From: Bog-473 sp963742035
GTDB taxonomy: Bacteria; Actinomycetota; Acidimicrobiia; Acidimicrobiales; RAAP-2
Assembly: GCA_963742035.1 (NCBI GenBank)
Contig: CAVUKH010000001.1
Span: 496,001-560,000 of the forward strand
Reading direction: 5' to 3'
Length of the DNA: 64,000 bases
A model generated the notes under the pieces. That model saw nothing but the letters and a program-made list of their open reading frames with translations. It did no database searches and had not been told where the DNA came from. Both the position numbers and the translations under genes were made by a program. Every line of letters begins with the position of its first letter. The stretch's first letter is position 1. This document shows, in pieces, positions 51,703 through 59,086 of this stretch.

Positions 51703-51894
51703 GATGCCTCCTCTTTTGGGACAGGCGAGCCTCTTGACCCGTCGGGCTACCCAGTCGAGATTTCCACATCCTTGTGAGTAGTGCCACCGATAGCCCCCGG
51801 ACGGCAACGCCGCTACCTATCACAACCCGATCGTGGTCTCAGCCGTGCTCATACCCTGCAGCGTCGTACGGGGACAGGTAGATAAGCGCTGAGC

Positions 51895-52362
51895 TCAGGC
51901 CTCGGCTATGTCCTTGATGGCTGCCAACGTCGCCCCAATACCGTTCTTCGCCCAGTCTTTGCGGATATCAATCTCCTTCGCCGCATCGTCACCGAACATC
52001 TTCTCGAAGAAAGCTGAACCCTCGGGAGGTAGCTCCCAGGATTCGGTGACCTCGGTCCCTCCGTCCTTGGCAACGAACGAGTAGCTCCAACGAGCGGCGG
52101 TAGGTGGCTCAACCACCTCCCAGGCGAACCGACGGCCGCGGTCTGCCGCGACGACCTCCGAGCGTGTCTCCCACGTTCGCTCTTGACGCTCATTGCGTCC
52201 AGTGAACTTGGCACCGACACGCGGTCCGTCGCCCTCGTCCCACCAACATGCCGTGCACATTGGGCTCCATTCGCCCACGCGAGTCACGTCAACGACCATG
52301 TCGTAGAGCTCCTCAGGAGAGCGCTTGATGATGATTGAACCGGAGTGGCGAAGCGTATCCAT
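51895..52362 (-). CDS. SRPBCC (START-like) family protein
   Basis: A 155-residue protein of the polyketide-cyclase/START superfamily: SIIIKRSPEELYDMVVDVTRVGEWSPMCTACWW (in parts), VGAKFTGRNERQERTWET, FAWEVVEPPTAARWSYSF, and a C-terminal long helix ending IAAIKDIAEA-like. It binds a hydrophobic ligand; which one is unknown. ATG 52362 fits the domain start. Confidence 0.8.
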   Translation of the reverse strand: MDTLRHSGSIIIKRSPEELYDMVVDVTRVGEWSPMCTACWWDEGDGPRVGAKFTGRNERQERTWETRSEVVAADRGRRFAWEVVEPPTAARWSYSFVAKDGGTEVTESWELPPEGSAFFEKMFGDDAAKEIDIRKDWAKNGIGATLAAIKDIAEA

Positions 52363-52453
52363 CACATCAGTATGACGAATCGAATCGGAGTTGTCAGTTG
52401 CCCTGGAAGTGACTCCTATGTTGCAGACCCGGCGTATGGAGCAGGCGGGGCCC

Positions 52454-52747
52454 TCAGGACACAACGTCGTAGAAGGTCTGTACGACGCCCTCATCGAGTG
52501 CCGCGAGCACCTTCTCCAGGTGGCCGCTTGCCATGATCAGCTCGCCGAAGGCGGCGTCATGTGCCTCGCGAGATGACCAGGTCTGAACGAAAGCGAAGCA
52601 TCGCGGATCGGCCTGATCGCGCAGGATGTCGAAAGACTCGCATCCGTCGGCAGCCAACATGCGTCGCCGTCCTTCAGATTGCAGATTGAGGAGCGTTTCC
52701 TCTTGGCCAGCAGCAGCGTGAAATCGGGTCACGGTGGATACGCTCAT
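52454..52747 (-). CDS. Putative quinol-monooxygenase-like (ABM) protein
   Basis: A 97-residue ABM protein: MSVSTVTRFHAAAGQEETLLNLQSEGRRRMLAADGCESF (in parts), RCFAFVQTWSSREAHDAAFG and a C-terminal VVQTFYDVV strand, closest in pattern to putative quinol monooxygenases. ATG 52747 was chosen. It lies 91 nt before the SRPBCC gene on the same strand, so they may be one unit. Confidence 0.75.
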   Translation of the reverse strand: MSVSTVTRFHAAAGQEETLLNLQSEGRRRMLAADGCESFDILRDQADPRCFAFVQTWSSREAHDAAFGELIMASGHLEKVLAALDEGVVQTFYDVVS

Positions 52748-52935
52748 TGACGTTCCTCGATTTCTGAAGAGGAGATCGGCTATAGCCGTACAGCACCGCT
52801 GGGATCGCCGCCCACGGTGACACGGTGGCAACGGGCCATTGCAGACTGGCCAAAGTGCCCAGTGTCCGCGTACGCGGGCGGGCTTGGACTCCTCGGCCCT
52901 GGCGGCTTTCTTGCTGAAGAGCCATAGTTTCGGGA

Positions 52936-53685
52936 GTGCCGAAACCAGTCGATTGGGAACGTCTACTTGTCAAGGGTCACGAGCCCCTGAAAATCTCGCA
53001 ACGGATCTTTCGTCTCCTTCCCCGCGATCCCCGCTGCAAACTTTGCCTGAACCCCTTTGCCGGCGTGGGCGGCAAAATGATCGGTCTCCTCGGGCACAAG
53101 CCCTCTCGTAAGAACCCAAACATTTGTCAGTTCTGTTTCGATCGTCTGCCGACAGGAGGCATCGAGATCGACATTGGAGTTGTGTTCGCCGACGTGCGAG
53201 CTTCGACGGCTCTAGGTGAGCAGTCGGACGCCACTACGTTCGCCGAGCGTCTGAACGAGTTCTATGCCACGGCAACGAAGGTGCTGATTCACAATGAAGG
53301 CATTGTGGACAAGTTGATCGGCGACGAAGTGATGGGTCTCTTCATCCAGGGTATCGCTGGCCCCGAATATCGGCGCAAGACAGCGATTGCCGCTCTCGAA
53401 CTGGCCTCGAAGGTCACCGAGCTACCCCTCGGTGTCGCTGCCAACGCTGGTGTCGCTTTCGTCGGCAATGTCGGATCGGGAAGCGTGTTGGACTTCACCG
53501 CTCTGGGTGATGCCGTCAACGTTGGTGCTCGCCTCCAGGCCCACGCGGGAGCAGGCGAGATTGTGCTTGCAGCTTCGCTTTACCCGCTGGTTGAGGCGGA
53601 GTACCCAGGGGGCCGACCGGATCGGGTAGCCATACGTGGCCGGGACCAACAGGTTGACGTTATGGTCTTGACCTCGCCCGCGTAA
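52936..53685 (+). CDS. Class III adenylate/guanylate cyclase with zinc-ribbon N-terminus
   Basis: A 249-residue protein. The N-terminal 75 residues hold CKLC and CQFC, a likely zinc site, as in a known actinobacterial cyclase group. The cyclase domain (about 80-245) has VVFADVRAST (first metal Asp), VDKLIGDEVMGLF (second Asp), and VLDFTALGDAVNVGARLQ (Asn/Arg). It should make cAMP or cGMP. No transmembrane segment. Start is GTG 52936. Confidence 0.85.
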   Translation: MPKPVDWERLLVKGHEPLKISQRIFRLLPRDPRCKLCLNPFAGVGGKMIGLLGHKPSRKNPNICQFCFDRLPTGGIEIDIGVVFADVRASTALGEQSDATTFAERLNEFYATATKVLIHNEGIVDKLIGDEVMGLFIQGIAGPEYRRKTAIAALELASKVTELPLGVAANAGVAFVGNVGSGSVLDFTALGDAVNVGARLQAHAGAGEIVLAASLYPLVEAEYPGGRPDRVAIRGRDQQVDVMVLTSPA

Positions 53686-53981
53686 ATCCACGACGTTCGC
53701 TCCACCGCCCGGTACTGCCACTCCGGACATCGGTGGCCCAACGAGTTCTGGGGGACTGCCACCGCTGTGCCCAACTGTCCCATCCTCCCGGCGTACTGAG
53801 ACCGATCGAACTCCGTCGAACGGCTTGGCACCGTGGCGACGCCACAGATCCTGGAGCGCGCGACCGCGACCCGCATTGTTGATTATCCAGTATTCAACCC
53901 ATATTCGTAATAGATGTTTCGAATCCGATGGGCAGTAGCGTCACATCGGCATCCACCACATCACCAGATCGGCGGAACGGA

Positions 53982-54602
53982 ATGACGCTCAAGGTCGTAG
54001 GTGCTGGAGTTGGTCGTACAGGCACCCATTCTTTGAAGATCGCGCTCGAACAGTTGTTGGGCGGCCCGTGTCATCACATGATCGAGATACTCGGAGATCC
54101 GACTCAAGCGCCAGGCTGGATCGACGCTATCGAAGGCCGACCCGTCGACTGGGCAACGATGCCTGCTGGCTACGTTTCTCTTGTCGACTGGCCCGGGTGT
54201 TCATTCTGGCCCGAGCTGTCAGCCGCTAACCCGGACGCGCTGGTATTGCTTTCTGTACGAGATCCAGAATCTTGGTACCGCAGCGCATCCAACACGATCT
54301 TTCAGTCGTTCGACAAGGTTCCGCCGGACATGACGCCGTGGATGGCTGCTCTCGTTCAGCTGTTACGTGATCGCTTCAGCGATTCGTTCGAAGATCCCAT
54401 GGTCATGATGGATGCCTACGAGCGGCATAACGAAGCGGTCCGGCAAAGTGTCCCGGCCGATCGCCTGCTGGAATGGACCGCGACAGACGGGTGGGGTCCC
54501 ATCTGCGACCGGTTAGGCCTCGAAGTGCCGAGTGAGCCATTCCCAGTCACAAATACGACTGACGAGTTCCGAGCCATGGTCGGGATGCCCCCGATCTCCT
54601 GA
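53982..54602 (+). CDS. Sulfotransferase family protein
   Basis: A 206-residue protein of the sulfotransferase group. The 5'-phosphosulfate loop reads VVGAGVGRTGTHSLKIALEQL, and ALVLLSVRDPESWYRSASNTI is the 3'-phosphate region. WGPICDRLGLEVPSEPFPVTN completes the family pattern. It would transfer sulfate from PAPS, though many relatives are uncharacterised. ATG 53982 was preferred over the upstream ATG 53928. Confidence 0.82.
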   Translation: MTLKVVGAGVGRTGTHSLKIALEQLLGGPCHHMIEILGDPTQAPGWIDAIEGRPVDWATMPAGYVSLVDWPGCSFWPELSAANPDALVLLSVRDPESWYRSASNTIFQSFDKVPPDMTPWMAALVQLLRDRFSDSFEDPMVMMDAYERHNEAVRQSVPADRLLEWTATDGWGPICDRLGLEVPSEPFPVTNTTDEFRAMVGMPPIS

Positions 54603-54946
54603 CCCGTTCGGCGGGCGAATCCGCCTCAGGGGTGACCGCATCTGCCGGTCAGTACAGCTCGATTCGCGCCACCGTCCCGGCAGCGAGGATTGACGTAGCC
54701 GCTGACGGTCCACCACTGCAGAGGCAGAATTGGCCAGCGTGTGGGTGCGTGCCCGAGCCGGTCTGACCCAATGCAAGTCCAGCTGACGTCCCCTGGGGCT
54801 GTACTAAGGGCGCCCCGTCCCTCCGCCAGGCTCCGTTCGTCCGAAGAGGGCGGACCTGCCCCTATCCCCGCAGGCACTTCGGGGCTAAGCGTTGACCTCG
54901 GCGAGACTAGGTATCGTCCAAGCCATATCGTCGGGAGGGATGAACC
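54603..54946. other. Intergenic stretch with no gene seen
   Basis: This 344-nt gap has no convincing coding frame. Near 54866-54886 the sequence CCCCGCAGGCACTTCGGGG can form a short hairpin and shares the 12-mer GGCACTTCGGGG with 46366-46377. The 3' end holds the promoter and GGAGGG ribosome site of the VOC gene. Confidence 0.5.
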
Positions 54947-55351
54947 ATGGTAAGTACGCCCGCCGTTCCGGACATGCGGCTGGAACTCGTACCAATCCCC
55001 GTGTCCGATGTCGACCAAGCGAAGGCCTTCTACGAGCAGGCTGGATTCGCGAACCTGCACGATACCCAGGTCACAGAAACCATGCGGGTCGTTCAGCTCA
55101 CTCCACCGGGATCGTCTTGTGCCATCGTCTTCGGAACGGGCATGGGCCCAATCACGGATATGACACCAGGCTTGATCAAGGGACTCCACCTTGTCGTAGC
55201 GGACATGGCAGCGACTCACGCAGCATTGACGGCCCGTGGCATCGAACTAAGCGATGTCGAGGACATGGGTGGGGTTCTCTACTCCTACTTCAGCGATCCG
55301 GACGGGAACATGTGGGCTCTTCAACAGTGGCCCTCCGACTACCAGGCCTGA
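54947..55351 (+). CDS. VOC family (glyoxalase-like) protein
   Basis: A 134-residue protein with the VOC fold: LELVPIPVSDVDQAKAFYEQAGF at the start and YSYFSDPDGNMWALQQW at the end, with the metal-binding pattern (Glu/His positions only partly kept). It could be a glyoxalase, dioxygenase or binding protein. GGAGGG precedes ATG 54947 by 7 nt. Confidence 0.82.
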   Translation: MVSTPAVPDMRLELVPIPVSDVDQAKAFYEQAGFANLHDTQVTETMRVVQLTPPGSSCAIVFGTGMGPITDMTPGLIKGLHLVVADMAATHAALTARGIELSDVEDMGGVLYSYFSDPDGNMWALQQWPSDYQA

Positions 55352-55892
55352 GTCGCGGAGCCGTACGGCCAACCCAAGCGAAGCCGTCACGAAAAGATGG
55401 CCCCGTACGCCGGGTCAGGGCGCATCACGCGACTTTCGGGCTCGTGCAGATTTGGGTGGACGACCCGCAGAGTCGGGTTCTCGACGAAAGCCAAACCGAA
55501 CATCAGAGGTGTCCGGAACTCCAAGTAGACCTGCTCCCCAGGAGCGATTCACCGTCGTGCTCGCCTCGGGATCAGATCCACCCCGCCAACGAAAGGATAC
55601 GGATACCTCATGAGAACCAGGTGACGTCGGAAAGAAGTGCTTTCCCCAGTCTCTGGGTTCCGACCTCCCATCTATCGTCACCTTGGTCTTCACGAGCAGT
55701 GGCAGCGGGGACAGCCAGTTGACCCGACCACGGACATTGCTCCCCGTTTCCACGACTTCAACGTATCCGAGACACTGTCCCCTAACGCCGTACATGAAGG
55801 TCTGTGGCGTTACGTCTGATCCGCGACGCAGGCGAGGGGCAGTTCCATCGGCGCAGGATTATCCTCCGACGATCCGAGAGGCAAGGGGAACG
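55352..55892. other. Intergenic stretch with motif copies, no gene seen
   Basis: This 541-nt gap has only unconvincing short frames on both strands. It holds two copies of the recurring short motif described in the findings (CCCCGTACGCCGGG at about 55401, and CCCCTAACGCCG near 55774). Lower GC than the core regions. Confidence 0.5.
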
Positions 55893-56099
55893 ATGTCGAT
55901 CCAGAGCTGGGTAGGGGTGTCGCTCTACGCTCTTGGAGTTGTCTCGCTCTGCACATCCGGGATCCTTTGGCTCGTTCTGAAACGTTGGAAATGGGTCGAC
56001 GGGTTCACGTGGGAGATCGTCATGCTCTTGGCTGTGATCCTCGGATGCGGGTCCATCCTGATTGGCCAGATCGTCCTAAACCAGACAGGTGGCCCATGA
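55893..56099 (+). CDS. Small two-helix membrane protein
   Basis: A 68-residue protein with two hydrophobic segments (VGVSLYALGVVSLCTSGILWLVL and WEIVMLLAVILGCGSILIGQIVL in parts) joined by a short basic loop. Function unknown. ATG 55893 follows AGGGGAACG. It would be too small for most gene callers. Confidence 0.5.
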   Translation: MSIQSWVGVSLYALGVVSLCTSGILWLVLKRWKWVDGFTWEIVMLLAVILGCGSILIGQIVLNQTGGP

Positions 56100-56194
56100 A
56101 GGCAGGCCCCGCCTCTCATTGGGATGGTTGCGCGTCGGCAACCGAACCTTCCGAGTGCCCCCGTTCGCTGCCGGGACTGAGGCGTATTAGGGCG

Positions 56195-56686
56195 CTATGA
56201 AGACCTCTCCGCCGTAGGGCCGCTGAGCGTCGCATCCCAGTCGTCGCTGCTCTCGTACTCACTGATCTCGGCCACGCGCCGGGCGTGTCGCCCACCTTCA
56301 AACGCAGTGGAAACGAAGGCGTCGACAATGTCGATTGCCTCGGCCGTCGCCGTCGTCCGACCGCCGAGACAGATGACGTTGGCGTCGCCGTGGCGCCGGG
56401 CCAGGTCGGCACCGGTCGCATCGTGGACGAGGGCGGCGCGTACTCCGCGCACCTTGTTGGCTGAGATGCTGATGCCGATCCCTGTCCCGCAGACGCAGAC
56501 ACCCCGTTCGACCGTGCCCTCGGCCACCGCACGGGCCACGGCAATTCCGTAGATCGGATAGTCCACGGACACAGCGGCGGAGTCGGTGCCAAAGTCAAAG
56601 ACTTCGTGTCCATCCTCGGCCAGGTGCCGGGCCAGGTCCGCCTTGAGGTCGAATCCGGCATGATCCGAGCCGACTGCTATGCGCAT
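56195..56686 (-). CDS. rpiB: RpiB/LacA-type sugar-phosphate isomerase
   Basis: A 163-residue protein: MRIAVGSDHAGFDLKADLARHL, DFGTDS, VDYPIYGIAVARAV, GVCVCGTGIGISISANK with the catalytic Cys, and RRHGDANVICLGGRT. This is the RpiB pattern (ribose-5-phosphate isomerase B) that links ribulose- and ribose-5-phosphate. Normally a core gene, it lies here within an otherwise accessory stretch. Confidence 0.92.
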   Translation of the reverse strand: MRIAVGSDHAGFDLKADLARHLAEDGHEVFDFGTDSAAVSVDYPIYGIAVARAVAEGTVERGVCVCGTGIGISISANKVRGVRAALVHDATGADLARRHGDANVICLGGRTTATAEAIDIVDAFVSTAFEGGRHARRVAEISEYESSDDWDATLSGPTAERSS

Positions 56687-57147
56687 CGTTCGAGTGTACG
56701 AGTTGACGGCAGGGCTGACTCATAGCTGTCCCTTGGTGACCCCGCCCCCCTACGCCGGAACTGTCGCAGGGCCGCTGAGCCGTGAGTATCTACGCACCAC
56801 AGACCTGCTGAGACGGAGTGGGTGTGGTGGGACGGTCAAAGATAGGGGTCACCACCCGCCTGGCCGAAGCCAACACCTGTCCAGGGTCGTCGTCGATAGC
56901 CGACCTGCCACTCGGGCTCGTAGCGCTTCGAGGACTCCCCTTACATCGTCGGGGAAACCCCTTGAAGGGCGGCATTATTCCGCTTGTACCTCTGGGACCA
57001 AGGTTCTTCCATGCGCCTCTGCAGCCAGATTTCTTCCATGCTGCGTCTCTCCCATCCCATCGATCAATTGTCGCAGATCCGGCGTTTGGGGCAGCCGAGG
57101 CGGAGCGTCTTTCGGATAGCAATTTTCAAACCGGGTATGCGAGTTGA
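56687..57147. other. Divergent intergenic stretch, no gene seen
   Basis: This 461-nt gap between rpiB and a membrane-protein gene contains only weak frames. It holds a CCCCCCTACGCCGG motif copy at about 56745-56758 and must contain the rpiB promoter. Confidence 0.5.
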
Positions 57148-57693
57148 GTGGACTCCATTCCCGACCGGGGAGCCTTGACGGGGGCGATGATCTCAGGCGC
57201 ATTCGGTGTGGCCTGGACCGAATGGGCTGCGTCGGGGATTTCCGGAACGGTCTCGACGACAATCCGGGTGGTCGGGTTCGCGGTCGGGCTGGTCATCTTG
57301 TTCTGGAGCGCTCGCCTGCGGCTGTCCGTTGGCGAGAATGAATCGGGGTCTATGTTCTCGTCGCCGAGCTATCGACGCATTGTGGTTTCGGAGGTGCTCG
57401 CTCTCTTTGGAGGGGCTGCGCTCCTCGGGGCGACTGGGCACGACGAATACGTCATCGCCTGGTTCGCCACCGTGGTCGGCACACATTTTCTCGTATTCGG
57501 CAAACTCTTTTTTGCGGGCTTCTACTGGCTTGGACTGGCCTTGATCGTTGCCGGGATCGCCGGGACAATAGTCGGCTTGGCCGGCGGCGGTTTCGGGGGC
57601 ATCGAAATGACCGCTGGACTGATCGCAGCGGCAAGTCTGTTTGCGGCCGGGGGATCGACCATTGCTAGAGCACGAGCCAGCAATCGCGTCTGA
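57148..57693 (+). CDS. Hypothetical polytopic membrane protein
   Basis: A 181-residue protein with about five hydrophobic segments, including VVGFAVGLVILFWSA, VLALFGGAALLGATG, FLVFGKLFFAGFYWLGLALIVAG (in parts) and MTAGLIAAASLFAAGG. No family named with confidence. Start is GTG 57148; no strong ribosome site. Confidence 0.55.
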   Translation: MDSIPDRGALTGAMISGAFGVAWTEWAASGISGTVSTTIRVVGFAVGLVILFWSARLRLSVGENESGSMFSSPSYRRIVVSEVLALFGGAALLGATGHDEYVIAWFATVVGTHFLVFGKLFFAGFYWLGLALIVAGIAGTIVGLAGGGFGGIEMTAGLIAAASLFAAGGSTIARARASNRV

Positions 57694-57844
57694 TCGCAAG
57701 CCGATGTAAACGGGTGCCCGACGCGCCGCACAGTTGCACCCCCGTGCCGGCGTTCGGGAGCAGTCCTAGCGCCGTGTCGATCCCCTCTTGGCTACTTTTG
57801 TTCCGTGCGAGCAGAAAGCACCATAGCGACATAGCGTGTGAGTC

Positions 57845-58264
57845 GTGGGACCGAAGAATGGCGATGACAGGTTGGAGGACCTACTGCTTCCTGTGGAGTC
57901 CATCGCCTTACTTCCAGGAGAGGCGATCATCGCCGAGGCGGCCTGTAAAGAAGGAAGACGGGCTAACCCAAACGGCCCGCTACTTCGGGCTGCGGTGACC
58001 AATAGGCGCTTTCTCTTGGTCGAAGAGGGTCTTGATCGACTGGGTCGAAGGACCGGCAAACCCGGCAAACTGCTTCAAGATATCAACTTTGACGTTGTTC
58101 GGTCCGTCGATTCGAAGACGGTGTATGCCATTCACAACCTCTGTATACCGACAGTGCAGATTCGAGTTGAATGTGCTGACCGACAAACAGTGGAAATAGT
58201 CACATCCGGTTTCGGTAATCGCCAGCTACGGACGCTCGCAACGGTTCTCTCGAATCGTGTCTGA
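57845..58264 (+). CDS. Hypothetical PH-like small protein
   Basis: A 139-residue protein with beta-rich stretches (IALLPGEAIIAEAAC, AAVTNRRFLLVEEG, TVQIRVECADRQTVEIVTSG) that resemble a bacterial PH-like domain. Family not identified. Start is GTG 57845. Confidence 0.5.
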   Translation: MGPKNGDDRLEDLLLPVESIALLPGEAIIAEAACKEGRRANPNGPLLRAAVTNRRFLLVEEGLDRLGRRTGKPGKLLQDINFDVVRSVDSKTVYAIHNLCIPTVQIRVECADRQTVEIVTSGFGNRQLRTLATVLSNRV

Positions 58265-58637
58265 TTTGAGCTGAGGCTTGCGACTCACGACTCCTGGCAA
58301 CTCGGTCGAACTCCTGAACCACTGCAACCACGACATCCTGCGTCACTAGCCCTTCGCCACTCGTCCCCAAACGCCCCCCCAGCCCCGCCCTCCTCGTCCG
58401 CCGTCCTGGTGCTCGCCTTCGGCTGCGCCCGGCTGGCTGGGGGTCCCGTTTTCGCCCTGTCCCCGCCTGCGCTTTGTCCGCGCTCCTTTCGGCGCCCCTG
58501 GCTCGCTGTCGGTCGTTCTCTCTCTTTCCCCCTGCCGACAGTGGGTATTGAAAGGACTCGGGCTAGGGACGCTGGAGCAGCGATCCCATCATCTCTCAAT
58601 GGCCTCGCGAACTGCCCCTCACAGCGGACTGCCCTGA
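58265..58637. other. Strand-asymmetric pyrimidine-rich intergenic stretch
   Basis: From about 58360 to 58545 the plus strand is very rich in C and T and poor in A, for example CTCTCTCTTTCCCCCTG and repeated CGCCC/GCTC blocks. No gene is seen. It could be a regulatory, transfer or replication-related sequence, or the decayed end of a mobile element. Confidence 0.4.
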
Positions 58638-59020
58638 TCAGGGCGGTGGGAGATCCCAATCGATAGCGTGGGGAGTCGTCGGCAGCGAGCCATCAAACCG
58701 GCAGACCAGGCAGGTTCTGTCGGCAACCCACGAGCGACGTGACGTCTCAGAGTTTCTGAGACGTCTGAACCCGCACAGCGCAGCTTCCACCCGATGGGCT
58801 GGTAGTCCTTGGAGGGATTGAGGGTCAGGTGCCGCAAGACGTGCCGTCCGTGTCGAGAATGCGGACGTCGAGGTCGGCCACGAGCATAAGGACCCGCTCG
58901 TTCTTGCGGGCTCGGCCAACCCGATGTGTTGCAACTTGGAGCGGTGGCGCAGCGTCACCGTGCCGTTGGTGTCGACCCGATCCCGACGAACTTTGGTGGA
59001 CGGTGGGACCACCTGGCTCT
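58638..59020 (-). pseudogene. IS481-family transposase C-terminal relic (copy 2)
   Basis: On the minus strand, three frames together give the IS481 transposase end: KVRRDRVDTNGTVTLRH, then VLMLVADLDVRILDTDGT, then RHLTLNPSKDYQPIG. Frameshifts separate the pieces, and the catalytic core is absent. It is homologous along about 390 nt to copy 1 at 50170. Confidence 0.75.
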
Positions 59021-59086
59021 CGACGATCGGTTCCATGCCGTCCGTCGAGATGAATCACGCCTCTCAGGGCGCCCGGAGTCAGGGTG

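Noticed and set aside
55415..55795. A 126-residue minus-strand frame
   Set aside because: Arg- and Ser-rich translation with no domain; more likely noncoding.
56818..57147. A 109-residue plus-strand frame upstream of the membrane protein gene
   Set aside because: No family pattern, no ribosome site, and composition unlike neighbouring genes.
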